Assembly: GCA_031292035.1 (NCBI GenBank)
Contig: JARLHX010000375.1
Span: 124,001-188,000 of the forward strand
Origin: Negativicutes bacterium
GTDB taxonomy: Bacteria; Bacillota_C; Negativicutes; Sporomusales_B; JARLHX01
Direction: 5' to 3'
DNA: 64,000 nucleotides
The notes beneath the pieces are model-generated. The model saw nothing but the letters and a program-made list of their open reading frames with translations, was not told where the DNA came from and made no database searches. Positions 26,999 to 35,544 of this stretch are shown one piece after another. The position numbers were made by a program, and so were the translations under genes. The stretch's first letter is position 1; each line of letters starts with the position of its first letter.

Positions 26999-27265
26999 CT
27001 AATTTTCACCAAATCCTGATCGAATAAGACCTGTAATTGCCGAGATTGCCTCTTGTTCATCCGCGCCGTTGACCTGGATGGTAACCGAATCTCCCTGTTT
27101 GATGGCTGCACCCATGATTGACAGCATGCTTTTGGCGTTGATCGATTTTCCGTCCTTGACGATCGTCACCTGACTTGTAAAACCGTTGACCGTCTTGACC
27201 AGTAAAGCAGCCGGTCTGGCGTGCAGCCCGACCTTATTTGTTAGTACTACTGTTTCCTCTACCAT
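26999..27265 (-). CDS. Phosphocarrier protein HPr
   Basis: This 88-residue HPr of the phosphotransferase system has the phospho-accepting His15 in GLHARPAA and the regulatory Ser46 in NAKSMLSIMG. Both are intact, so it is a true HPr, able to serve EI phosphorelay and HPr-kinase control, and not a Crh-type protein (which lacks His15). No ptsI (EI) gene is in the window. Its location between anmK and namZ, inside the operon that also encodes a complete EIIABC set, suggests a dedicated or locally supplied phosphocarrier. Confidence 0.95.
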   Translation of the reverse strand: MVEETVVLTNKVGLHARPAALLVKTVNGFTSQVTIVKDGKSINAKSMLSIMGAAIKQGDSVTIQVNGADEQEAISAITGLIRSGFGEN

Positions 27266-27274
27266 TCGTTCCTC

Positions 27275-28438
27275 CTATAACAATATTTTACCCATAATCA
27301 CCGGCCGTCTGGCCCCAGTGACCGCCGGCAGGTTGTTGGTCTGGCCGCTGATAGCTTCATTGGCCAAAATGGCGAAGGCCACCGCCTCCTTGGCATCGCC
27401 GCAAAACCCGATATCTTCGGCCGTCAAAACCCTTACCCCCGGCAGTTCCTGGCGCAGCATGGTCAGCAGGGTCCTGTTGAGGCGGCCGCCACCGCTGACA
27501 ATAACCTCATCAACCCGGCAGCGAGGAAAAATAAACCGGCGGTAGCTGTCTGCGATGCTGGCGGCGGTAAAAGCGGTGAAAGTAGCCATCATGTCTGCGG
27601 CACTCACCCCATTGGCCAAGCCCTTTTTGACCACCCCGGCGGTGTACTCTGTTCCAAAAGCCTCCCGTCCGGTGGTCTTGGGCGGCGGCGCCATAAAATA
27701 AGGATGGCCTTGCAACTCTTGCAGCAAGCCGGTGTGGATGGTGCCAGCCGCGGCCAGTTGACCATCTCTGTCGAAATGCTCGCTGCCGCCGGTGATGATC
27801 TCCATACAGGCATCCAGCATCATATTCCCCGGGCCGGTATCAAAGGCCATCACATCTTCTGGTGTTGCGCTGGCCGGCAGCAGAGTCACATTGGCGATGC
27901 CGCCGATATTCTGCAGCAGCCGGTTCTTGGTTGCATGCCGAAACAAGAGATACTCAGTGTATGGTACAAGCGGCGCCCCCTGGCCTCCGGCCGCCACATC
28001 CCTCACCCGGAAATCGGCTACTGTGACGACCCCGGTCCGTTCGGCAATCACCGCCGGCTCACCGATCTGCAAGGTGCTGTCGCCTGGCAGGTGCTGGATG
28101 GTCTGGCCATGAGAACCAACGATATCAAGATCGGCCAGGGCGATCCCGCTTTCCTGGCAGATTTCCTTCACCGCAGCAGCAAAAAGTTCTCCCAGTGTAA
28201 AATTCAGGCGGCAGACCAGCTCCACATCAGAGGACTGTTTAGCGCAAACCGCCAGCAGTTCCTGCCGAATCTCAAAAGTGAAGGGGATGGTCTTAAAGGC
28301 GATTAATTCAATCTCAGACTTGGCACCACATCCCCGGATACGCGTCAGAGCGACGTCGATGCCGTCGAGCGACGTCCCGGACATTAGTCCTGCCACCAGT
28401 CGTTCCTCTTTGCGATAAATACGCAACAGGCGTTCCAT
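27275..28438 (-). CDS. anmK: Anhydro-N-acetylmuramic acid kinase
   Basis: The 387-residue ASKHA-fold kinase hydrolyses the 1,6-anhydro ring and phosphorylates anhydroMurNAc to MurNAc-6-phosphate. Hallmarks are GLMSGTSLDGIDVAL at the start, SHGQTIQH, FDTGPGNMMLD and VSGGGRLN. Its substrate comes from lytic transglycosylase products. Its product is the substrate of MurQ, encoded in the same operon. The start ATG follows the chbG stop within a few bases, with a rather distant GGAG. Confidence 0.95.
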   Translation of the reverse strand: MERLLRIYRKEERLVAGLMSGTSLDGIDVALTRIRGCGAKSEIELIAFKTIPFTFEIRQELLAVCAKQSSDVELVCRLNFTLGELFAAAVKEICQESGIALADLDIVGSHGQTIQHLPGDSTLQIGEPAVIAERTGVVTVADFRVRDVAAGGQGAPLVPYTEYLLFRHATKNRLLQNIGGIANVTLLPASATPEDVMAFDTGPGNMMLDACMEIITGGSEHFDRDGQLAAAGTIHTGLLQELQGHPYFMAPPPKTTGREAFGTEYTAGVVKKGLANGVSAADMMATFTAFTAASIADSYRRFIFPRCRVDEVIVSGGGRLNRTLLTMLRQELPGVRVLTAEDIGFCGDAKEAVAFAILANEAISGQTNNLPAVTGARRPVIMGKILL

Positions 28439-28443
28439 AATGA

Positions 28444-29193
28444 CTACAACTCCGCAAAACTGATAAGCGTAATGTCATTTTCCCGCAAGAAAGCCTTCAT
28501 CGCTGCCGAAGTCAAAATAGCCAGTTCCTCTTCGCGGCGGGAATTGTAATCGCTGATCGTGTAAATCAGTTCTCCCGCTTCGGCCGGATGACACATAATT
28601 TCCAGCACCTCGCCGGTATGGTCGCGGATAATTTGCTGCAGATTTTCCAGCGTGACGCCCTTGTCATAAAAATCAAGCGAAAAGGCATCGGTTGTCGCCA
28701 CCCCGGCACTGGTGATTTTTTCCCGGAGGGCAGTACTGGTTTGCCGGAGGGGAACCGCCAGTTCCTTTGCCAGCGAAAGGACCATAGCAAAAATTCCCGG
28801 ATAAATATGCGCGTGATGGTGGCTGTCCAGGTGGGTCATATGCAGGCCGGTTTCCCCGAACCTAGCCACCTGAGCCCGCAGTTCCTTTTCCACCTCCTGC
28901 GGCTTTAGCCCCCCCACCGAGCGGGCGATCTTGCGAAAAAACCGGCCGTTTTCGTCCACCAGGCTGGGTACCTCGGCAAGCGGCGACAATGGCACGCCGA
29001 AGGTGAGATTGAGGTGCAGACCGGCCTGAGAGATGCCATGTTCCTTCAGTAAATTCACCGCCGCCTGGGTATAATCAGTGTTGACCATCAGGGTGGTGTC
29101 GCTGACAATCCCCTGGGTCAGCCCCCTGACGATGCCGGCGTTGCAGCCAGGCGTCAGTCCCAGATCGTCGGCGTTGATAATCAGTCGTTGCAT
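28444..29193 (-). CDS. chbG: ChbG/YdjC-type oligosaccharide deacetylase
   Basis: The 249-residue YdjC-family carbohydrate deacetylase starts LIINADDLGLTPG, with the metal-binding Asp pair. It continues AGLHLNLTFG and HLDSHHHAHIYP, the conserved His cluster. In E. coli, ChbG removes one acetyl group from chitobiose-6-phosphate so that the GH4 enzyme ChbF can cleave it, and the GH4 gene here overlaps it by 13 bp. The same two-step logic probably applies, either to chitobiose or to a MurNAc/GlcNAc disaccharide phosphate. Confidence 0.9.
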   Translation of the reverse strand: MQRLIINADDLGLTPGCNAGIVRGLTQGIVSDTTLMVNTDYTQAAVNLLKEHGISQAGLHLNLTFGVPLSPLAEVPSLVDENGRFFRKIARSVGGLKPQEVEKELRAQVARFGETGLHMTHLDSHHHAHIYPGIFAMVLSLAKELAVPLRQTSTALREKITSAGVATTDAFSLDFYDKGVTLENLQQIIRDHTGEVLEIMCHPAEAGELIYTISDYNSRREEELAILTSAAMKAFLRENDITLISFAEL

Positions 29194-30530
29194 GACTGCC
29201 CCCTATTCCCGCAGTTTACAGCGGCAAACTTCGGCAGATATTCTTTGTTTATGACCAGTAGCTCGGCAAGCAACTGTTTCGCTACCGCGACCGACGGCAC
29301 CAGCGGATGATTGACCAGCGCCAGCAGCGCCTTGTCGGCCTCACCCTCGACCCCGGCTTGAATGGCCAATATTTCATACGCCTTGACCTGTTGAATCAGG
29401 CCGAGGATTTCGTAGGGCAGCGGCCCGGCGGCAATTGGTGTCGCGCCGTTTTTGCCGATAACGCAGTTGATTTCGACGACGCTGTCGTCTGGCAAACCGG
29501 CGATAGCTCCGGCGTTGGCGGTATCCACGGTGTGTATTTCCTGTTTATCATTATAAATTGCGCTGACCAGCGACGCTGCCGCCTCTGAATAGTAGGCCCC
29601 GCCCCGTTTCTCCAGCTCCTGGGGCTTTTCCGCCAGATTTTCATCCTGATAAAGTTCGAACAGTCTGCTCTCCACTGCCTGCACCTGCTCGGCCCGGGTC
29701 CCCGGTCCGCCGGGTGCCGCCGCCGCCAGTTCTTCGGCCAGAAGCCTGTCAGTCATATAATAATAACGGTGGTAGGGGCAAGGCACAATCCCCAGGGCAT
29801 GGAGGAATTCACCATCCCATTTCATGTCGGGGACGTTTTTCATGCTCAGCGCCGCCCCGTCGGCCAGTTTATCCAATATCTGCCGTGTAATATCCTGACC
29901 CTTGCAATGAACGGTACGGCCCCACACTAGGTGGTTGAGGCCGACAAAATCGACGACAATGTCTTTGCTGTCGGTCTCGAATAATTTGGCGATGGTCATC
30001 ACCAAATGGATCGGCACGTTGCACAGGCCCAGACATTTGACGGCAGTATGTTTCAAAATAGCTTCGGTAATCAAGCCGGAGGGATTGGTGAAATTAATCA
30101 GCCAGGCATCGGGGCAAAGTTCCTCGATGTCGCGGCAGATATCCAGCATCACCGGAATGGTCCGCAGGGCATTGGCAAAGCCGCCCGGACCGGTGGTCTC
30201 CTGACCGAGAACGTTATATTTCAGCGGAAACCGTTCGTCGCGAATCCGGGCCTCCAGCCCGCCTACCCGCAGCTGGGTAATGACAAAATCGGCACCTGGC
30301 AGGGCTTCCAGCCGATCAATGGTCAACGCTACCTTGATATCCAGCCCGGCCCGGGCAATCATCCGCCTGGCCAGTTGGCCGACAATGGCAAGTTTCTCCT
30401 GGCCGGCGGCGATATCGACAAGGTGAAGTTCGGCCACCGGCAATTCTTTGGCCCGCCGGATAAAACCATCTACCAGTTCCGGAGTGTAGCTGCTGCCACC
30501 GCCGATGACCACGATTTTCAGTCCGCTCAT
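29181..30530 (-). CDS. Glycoside hydrolase family 4 6-phospho-beta-glucosidase
   Basis: This 449-residue NAD+- and metal-dependent family 4 hydrolase has the N-terminal dinucleotide fold IGGGSSYTPEL (9-19). NFTNPSG (146-152) is present, and the Mn2+ ligands appear in LGLCNVP (Cys170) and VGLNH (His200). The family cleaves 6-phospho-glycosides by a redox-elimination mechanism; ChbF in the chitobiose operon is a member. Here it lies between the PTS EIIA gene (4-bp overlap) and chbG (13-bp overlap), so it should split the phosphorylated disaccharide imported by the PTS. Confidence 0.92.
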   Translation of the reverse strand: MSGLKIVVIGGGSSYTPELVDGFIRRAKELPVAELHLVDIAAGQEKLAIVGQLARRMIARAGLDIKVALTIDRLEALPGADFVITQLRVGGLEARIRDERFPLKYNVLGQETTGPGGFANALRTIPVMLDICRDIEELCPDAWLINFTNPSGLITEAILKHTAVKCLGLCNVPIHLVMTIAKLFETDSKDIVVDFVGLNHLVWGRTVHCKGQDITRQILDKLADGAALSMKNVPDMKWDGEFLHALGIVPCPYHRYYYMTDRLLAEELAAAAPGGPGTRAEQVQAVESRLFELYQDENLAEKPQELEKRGGAYYSEAAASLVSAIYNDKQEIHTVDTANAGAIAGLPDDSVVEINCVIGKNGATPIAAGPLPYEILGLIQQVKAYEILAIQAGVEGEADKALLALVNHPLVPSVAVAKQLLAELLVINKEYLPKFAAVNCGNRGQSCND

Positions 30531-30859
30531 GACTTGGCCTCCAGTTTCCGTGACAGTTCCTGGATGGTTTTATGCATCCCTACCATGTTTTCAATCAGAC
30601 TCTTTTCAGCGATCGCAGTCATCAGATGGTCCTGAGCGTGAACAAAAAGCAGTGTTATCTCTGTTTTCTCCCCCCGGGCCTCCTGTTGGATCAGATCGGT
30701 TTGGGTCCGGTGGGCGATCCCCACCTCTTCCTCTGCCTGACGCAAATGGGCCTCGGCTTTGTCAAAATCCCCGGCCTGGGCCGCGCGCAAGGCATCATAG
30801 GCCTCGGCTCTGGCGTTGCCGGCGTGCAGTATAATTTCAAAAATTACCGTCTCGCTCAT
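30527..30859 (-). CDS. PTS lactose/cellobiose-family EIIA
   Basis: The 110-residue all-helical EIIA of the Lac/Chb PTS family shows the phospho-site block LLFVHAQDHLM, with His74 and His78. It accepts phosphate from HPr-His and passes it to the EIIB cysteine. The 4-bp overlaps with EIIC (upstream) and GH4 (downstream) indicate translational coupling. The AGGAGGAG ribosome-binding site is strong. Confidence 0.94.
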   Translation of the reverse strand: MSETVIFEIILHAGNARAEAYDALRAAQAGDFDKAEAHLRQAEEEVGIAHRTQTDLIQQEARGEKTEITLLFVHAQDHLMTAIAEKSLIENMVGMHKTIQELSRKLEAKS

Positions 30860-32121
30860 TGTATCTCCTCCTGCCCTGTCGCGGCCTCTTCCCGCAGCAT
30901 TTTCCGTTCATATGCCTTGAAAAAAGGGTAATAGAGGGCCGTGACAATCATGATGTTGATGAGAACCAGAATGATAGCCCGCCAGTCACCGCCGGTGGCT
31001 AAATAGGCGCCAATCGGCGCCGGCAGCGTCCAGGGGACAAGAATATACGGTTTAGTGACCAATCCCAGCTGCATCGAAAAAAAGGTTAATATCCCGATGA
31101 TGACCGGCCCCAAGAGAAAGGGTACAAATAATAGCGGATTGAGCATGATTGGCGCACCGAAGATGACCGGCTCATTGATATTACATATTCCCGGCAGCAG
31201 CGTCGCCCGCCCCAGGCTTTTCAGATAGGGCGATTTGGAGCGGAGCATCAATAGCACCAGACCGATGGTCGCCCCGCTGCCGCCGATCCAGACAAACCAC
31301 TGGAAAAAAGGCTCAGGGGCAATATTGGGAATGGGCTGACCCGCAGCGGCGGCGGCGATGTTTTGGTCCAGCAGCACCAGCCACACCGGCCGGGCCACTG
31401 TGCCCACCACCGAATCGCCGTGAATACCGGTCGCCCACAGCAAAGTAATGAGAATAATCGGCGCCAGGATGCCGCCGAGAGAGTTTCCGGCCTGCACCAG
31501 CGGCTCAAAGAGTCCGGTTACGAATGCCTGGATATCAAACCCCGCCACATCCCGCAAAGCCCAGACGACAGGAATGATTACCGCCGCCGGGATAAGAGCC
31601 TCAAAAGAGCGGGCCACTGAGTCGGGTACCCCTTCCGGCAGAGTGATGATCAGTTTCCGTTCTTTGGTGAAACGCAAGACTTCCACCGCGAAGATCGCCA
31701 TGACAATGGCCACAAACATCCCGCCACCGCCAAGATTGTCCATCGACAGGGCCAAGCCTTTGCCCTCGATGCTCAGCGGCACACTGGTCAGGAGAAAGGC
31801 CGCCATGGCCAGCACTCCTCCGGCTACCCCGTCCAATTTGTAGGATTTGGCCAGATAATAGCCGATACTGTGGCAGGCATACAGGGCCATTAACCCCATC
31901 GTCAGCCGGAATGGCAACAGAATTTTTCCGGCATAGGGTTTGACGGCCTCTGCCAGGGACGGTATAGGGGGAAAGGCGATAATCAAAAAGAAACTACCGA
32001 CAATGATCAGCGGGATGGTGGAAATAATCCCGTCGCGAACAGCCCGCAAATGGCGCTGCTCGGACAGTTTGGTCATTACCGGTATCAGATATTGATCAAG
32101 CAGTTGAAAAATTCGGTCCAT
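30856..32121 (-). CDS. PTS lactose/cellobiose-family EIIC permease
   Basis: The ~421-residue polytopic permease domain of the Lac/Chb family resembles ChbC/CelB. It has about ten membrane segments, a GIHGDSVVG loop, and the conserved ICNINEPVIFGAPIMLNP substrate-site block near residue 325. It imports and phosphorylates a beta-linked disaccharide with EIIA and EIIB. I chose the ATG at 32119-32121 after GGGAGA; a GTG two codons earlier abuts the ribosome-binding site. The operon context suggests an amino-sugar disaccharide. Confidence 0.93.
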   Translation of the reverse strand: MDRIFQLLDQYLIPVMTKLSEQRHLRAVRDGIISTIPLIIVGSFFLIIAFPPIPSLAEAVKPYAGKILLPFRLTMGLMALYACHSIGYYLAKSYKLDGVAGGVLAMAAFLLTSVPLSIEGKGLALSMDNLGGGGMFVAIVMAIFAVEVLRFTKERKLIITLPEGVPDSVARSFEALIPAAVIIPVVWALRDVAGFDIQAFVTGLFEPLVQAGNSLGGILAPIILITLLWATGIHGDSVVGTVARPVWLVLLDQNIAAAAAGQPIPNIAPEPFFQWFVWIGGSGATIGLVLLMLRSKSPYLKSLGRATLLPGICNINEPVIFGAPIMLNPLLFVPFLLGPVIIGILTFFSMQLGLVTKPYILVPWTLPAPIGAYLATGGDWRAIILVLINIMIVTALYYPFFKAYERKMLREEAATGQEEIQ

Positions 32122-32136
32122 CGGCACGTCTCCCGT

Positions 32137-32445
32137 TTATTTTACGATCTTCCGGATCTCGGCGATCACCGTCGCCCCTCCCAGCGGCGAATAGCCCTGA
32201 GGCGGAATGAGGGCCACAGGGACGCCGGACTCTGCCGCCGCGTCCTGGAACTCGGCCAGCCGGTGTCGTACCTGAGGCGCCACCAGCAGCACATCCCAGT
32301 TGCCTTTCAACTGGTCGCGCAATTCACCCGCCCCAATCGACTTCACATTGATATCCAGCCCCTGCTTCCCAGCCTCGCCTTGGATGGCTTTGACCACAAT
32401 GGCGCTGGACATGCCGCCTGAACAGACCAACAACACATTCATCAT
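32137..32445 (-). CDS. PTS lactose/cellobiose-family EIIB
   Basis: This 102-residue EIIB of the Lac/Chb family starts MNVLLVCSGGMSSAI, with the phospho-accepting Cys8 and its loop. It transfers phosphate from EIIA to the incoming sugar at EIIC. Its start overlaps the murQ stop by four bases (ATGA). Having EIIA, EIIB and EIIC as separate adjacent genes resembles the chitobiose operon. Confidence 0.94.
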   Translation of the reverse strand: MMNVLLVCSGGMSSAIVVKAIQGEAGKQGLDINVKSIGAGELRDQLKGNWDVLLVAPQVRHRLAEFQDAAAESGVPVALIPPQGYSPLGGATVIAEIRKIVK

Positions 32446-33431
32446 TTATTGTTCTCCTTTTCCGTCTGGTTGATTGCCTTGCGGATAAAACCATCCGCCG
32501 CCGCCAGACGGCGCTGGGCTTCATCCGCCAAGCAGCCGCATTTCAGCATGACAATGGCTGTCTTGGCGTTTTTTCCGGCTGCTTCAAGCGCAGCCCCAGC
32601 CTGTTCCCGGGTCGCGCCGGCAGCCTCAGCCACCATCCGTTTCGCCCGCTCCCATAGCTTGTCATTGGTCGGGCGGACATCGACCATCAAATTTCCATAT
32701 ACCTTGCCTGAACGAATCATTACTGCAGTTGTCAGCATATTGAGCACCAGCTTGGTGGCTGTACCCGCCTTGAGCCTGGTGGATCCTGTGATGACTTCCG
32801 GCCCGACCAGCGGGGTTATCGCCAGCTTGGCGACAGCGCCGATCTCGGGATCGGGCGTACAACTGACAGCCACAGTGAAAGCCCCCAGGCTGTTGCCATA
32901 TTCCAGACCAGCCTTGACATAAGGTGTCCGGCCACTGGCTGCGATCCCCACCAGCACATCCCGGCTGGTCAACCCCAGCGCCACGAGGTCTTCCCGCGCT
33001 GTGTCCTCGGTATCCTCGGCCCCTTCGGCCGCCGATGCCAAAGCCACGTGTCCGCCGGCGATCAGGCCGATCACCAGACCGGGGTCCACGCCAAATGTCG
33101 GCGGGCACTCGGCTGCGTCCAGCACTCCCAAACGACCGCTACTGCCGGCGCCGATATAAATCAGCCGCCCACCATTTTTGACAGCGGCAGTAATTTTATC
33201 CACTGCGGCTGTGATGTTTGGTATCTCCGGCTCCACCGCCGTGGCAACGGTTTTATCCTGGTCATTGATCAGGCGCAAAATTTCTTCTGTTGTCATCAAA
33301 TCAATCTCGGCTGTTGCCGGATTAACCTGTTCGGTCAACAGACCATCCACATTCAGACTCAACGCATCCGCCCCATTTTTCAAGCCTTTTGGCTTTTTAT
33401 AGATTGATAACCCAGTTGCAGTGCTCCCCAT
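32442..33431 (-). CDS. murQ: N-acetylmuramic acid 6-phosphate etherase
   Basis: This SIS-domain lyase removes D-lactate from MurNAc-6-phosphate to give GlcNAc-6-phosphate, joining cell-wall sugar to amino-sugar catabolism. The frame gives up to 329 residues. Typical blocks are LTEQVNPATAEIDLM, YIGAGSSGRLGVLDAAECPPTFG, AEGAEDTEDTA and IAASGRTPYV. The frame opens at 33431, inside the kinase gene. A TTG at 33362, 15 bp after the kinase stop and preceded by GGGGCGG, begins closer to where the family usually starts and may be the true start. It is followed directly by the PTS EIIB gene. Confidence 0.95.
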   Translation of the reverse strand: MGSTATGLSIYKKPKGLKNGADALSLNVDGLLTEQVNPATAEIDLMTTEEILRLINDQDKTVATAVEPEIPNITAAVDKITAAVKNGGRLIYIGAGSSGRLGVLDAAECPPTFGVDPGLVIGLIAGGHVALASAAEGAEDTEDTAREDLVALGLTSRDVLVGIAASGRTPYVKAGLEYGNSLGAFTVAVSCTPDPEIGAVAKLAITPLVGPEVITGSTRLKAGTATKLVLNMLTTAVMIRSGKVYGNLMVDVRPTNDKLWERAKRMVAEAAGATREQAGAALEAAGKNAKTAIVMLKCGCLADEAQRRLAAADGFIRKAINQTEKENNK

Positions 33432-34303
33432 ACCGGTTCCCGGTCGGTCTGGACCATCTGCGCCTGCCCGGCAAGCCGCTCGGCAAGCCGCTGTCTAATC
33501 AACGGGATATGGTTGACCACGCCGCCGAATGTGCACACCTCGACCTGGCCAGCGCCTGTAAACCCGCGGCTGATGACTGATTTAACGAGGTCTGACAGTG
33601 CATCGGCTGCGGCCAGCAAAATCTCGCTGGCAACTGCATCACCCTGCCGCGCTGCAGCGGCCACCACTTCGGTCAGCGCCGCAATCGCCGCTTTATCGGT
33701 ATCGGGATGATAGATAAATTGAATCAGCCCGTCCATATCATCGACTGCGATATACTCCATTATTTTTGCCAAAAGCACTGTCGGCTTATCCCGGCCTTCC
33801 CAGGCCATGATACCGCGCTGAAGTGCCTGGCGACCGATATCATAACCGCTGCCTTCGTCGCTGGCGACATGGCCCCAGCCCCCGGCCCGGACAGCGCCGC
33901 CCGCGGCATTCACGCCATAGGCGATTGAACCTGTGCCGGCGATGAGAACAATGCCTTCCGCCTTACCCAGCCCCGCCGCAAGGGCGATGACCGCGTCGTT
34001 GTTGACAAGAAGGCGGCAGTCCAATTTTAAATTGTCCAGTGCAGTATTGATCTGTTCCCTGTCCCGCGGCCGGTCGACCCCGGCCAGCCCCAGGCTGATG
34101 AGTTCGAGTCCGCTTTGGTCCAGACCGCAGATGTGTCCCAGTTCTTCGACGATTTCGGCGATCAGGGTCTGAAACTGGACTAGGCCGGTTACATGATAGT
34201 TTGCCGGTCCCTTTTCAATGCGCCCCAGCACGCCGCCGGTCAAGTCGCCGGCCCAGGCGGTGGTTCTTGTCCCGCCGCCGTCGATCCCCAAAATCCATTT
34301 CAT
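33380..34303 (-). CDS. BadF/BadG-type amino-sugar kinase (MurK/NagK-like)
   Basis: The 307-residue ASKHA-fold kinase shows the phosphate-1 loop ILGIDGGGTRTTAW, SLGLAGVDRPRD, LLVNNDAVIALAAG and IAGTGSIAYGVN, then GGWGHVASDEGSGYDIG. BadF-type kinases next to murQ include Clostridium acetobutylicum MurK, which phosphorylates both MurNAc and GlcNAc. That assignment fits here but is inferred from context. I start it at the ATG 34301-34303, with AGGTGG upstream; a further 76 in-frame codons upstream read as non-coding. It is the first gene of the ten-gene recovery operon. The 194 bp before it hold no clear promoter. Confidence 0.88.
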   Translation of the reverse strand: MKWILGIDGGGTRTTAWAGDLTGGVLGRIEKGPANYHVTGLVQFQTLIAEIVEELGHICGLDQSGLELISLGLAGVDRPRDREQINTALDNLKLDCRLLVNNDAVIALAAGLGKAEGIVLIAGTGSIAYGVNAAGGAVRAGGWGHVASDEGSGYDIGRQALQRGIMAWEGRDKPTVLLAKIMEYIAVDDMDGLIQFIYHPDTDKAAIAALTEVVAAAARQGDAVASEILLAAADALSDLVKSVISRGFTGAGQVEVCTFGGVVNHIPLIRQRLAERLAGQAQMVQTDREPVWGALQLGYQSIKSQKA

Positions 34304-34496
34304 CTCATACCACCTGATTTCTCTTGCGGCAGACCGCCCTTTTTCCACAATATTTGACGTCGGGCCGGCGCATTCCTTTTCACCCCCGAAAAGCCTGACG
34401 CGAGTTGACGCCTTGCTCCGCATAGCACAGCCAGTAGTATTCTGCTCGCTAAGTCGATTTATTACGCTAGCTGCAAAATTTTTCCTGCCGGATAGG

Positions 34497-34527
34497 TAAA
34501 AGCCGCATGCGCGAAGCACGCGGCTTG
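34497..34527 (-). terminator. Terminator downstream of the D,D-carboxypeptidase gene
   Basis: An 11-bp stem containing one G-U pair (34500-34510 with 34516-34526) is followed by TTTTA on the minus strand. It separates the carboxypeptidase gene from the amino-sugar operon. Confidence 0.75.
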
Positions 34528-34540
34528 TCAATAATTAAGG

Positions 34541-35371
34541 TCAGTACGATAACGCCTGCTGAAAGCCATAATCCAGCAATTTCGGGGCGTCGGTCCAGCG
34601 ATCGTCATCATTCAAAAATACGGCAATCAACTGCACGTCGCGGCGCTTGGCACCAGCCACCAGACAGTCGCCGGCCGCCTCAGTATAGCCGGTTTTTATC
34701 CCGTTGGCACCTGGATACATCTTCAAGAACTTGTTGGTTGTCGTCACCCGCAGGGGAGGACGATTCAGGAAATGAACTATGTATTCCGGGATGGACACAA
34801 TTTTCGCGAAAAGTGGGTTTTGCATTCCGGTGGCGGCAATTTGAGCCAGGTCATAGGCGGTTGAATAATGGTTTATCGGATCAGGCAGGCCGTGAGGATT
34901 GGAAAAATGGGTATTGGCCAACCCCATCTGCGTCGCCCGGGCATTCATCATATTGACAAAGTCCGGTACCGAGCCGGCGATGTGTTCGGCAACCGCTTCA
35001 GCCGCATCATTGCCGGAAACGACCATCATCCCGAAGAGAAGTTCCCTTAGTGTGATCTGATCCCCCGGTTTGAGCCCCAGACTCGATTCCTCACAGGCGG
35101 CGGAACGGGAACTCACCTTCACGACACTGTCCAGATTGCCTTTTTCCAGAGCGACCAACAGGGTCATCATCTTCGTCGTAGAGGCCGGATACATGATCCC
35201 GGATTGGTTCTTGGCGAAGAGCACCCGCCGGGTCTTGGCAACCATGAGAACAGCGGCTTCGGCCCCGATCTGCGGCGGCGCCCCGGCAATCTGTGGCTGT
35301 GGTGCCGCAATGGCAACAGCCTGCAGGAGAAAAACAGCAAGGATCAGCAGCGAAATTGTCCGTCGAATCAT
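34541..35371 (-). CDS. D-alanyl-D-alanine carboxypeptidase (class C-type PBP, short form)
   Basis: The 276-residue exported serine peptidase trims the terminal D-Ala of stem peptides. It has a signal peptide at residues 1-22 (cleavage near AIAAP). Active-site motifs are STTK (Ser64-Lys67), SGN (119-121) and KTGYT (226-230). It ends soon after the catalytic domain and lacks the C-terminal beta-domain and amphipathic anchor of PBP5/DacF-type enzymes, so it may be released or held in the periplasm. The family includes the sporulation enzymes DacB and DacF. Confidence 0.93.
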   Translation of the reverse strand: MIRRTISLLILAVFLLQAVAIAAPQPQIAGAPPQIGAEAAVLMVAKTRRVLFAKNQSGIMYPASTTKMMTLLVALEKGNLDSVVKVSSRSAACEESSLGLKPGDQITLRELLFGMMVVSGNDAAEAVAEHIAGSVPDFVNMMNARATQMGLANTHFSNPHGLPDPINHYSTAYDLAQIAATGMQNPLFAKIVSIPEYIVHFLNRPPLRVTTTNKFLKMYPGANGIKTGYTEAAGDCLVAGAKRRDVQLIAVFLNDDDRWTDAPKLLDYGFQQALSY

Positions 35372-35544
35372 TCATTTGCCCCCCATTTTATCTGCGTATT
35401 CTAGTGCGTCAAGACTGAGTCCGATTTGGTTTACCATAATTATTATTCTTGGCAGCAAATCTGATTCCTGCCGCTATTTGTCGATTCGGCTAAAAAGATT
35501 ATAAAGATAGGCTGCGAACTTTGTCTGCAGCCTATCCCTAATCC

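Noticed and set aside
34304..34497. Sigma-54 promoter before the amino-sugar operon
   Set aside because: A GG...GC pair occurs, but the spacing is one base short and no sigma-54 activator gene is nearby.
34304..34531. 76-codon N-terminal extension of the BadF-type kinase
   Set aside because: The kinase fold starts at ILGIDGGGT right after the ATG at 34303, which has its own AGGTGG site; the extension has no family match.
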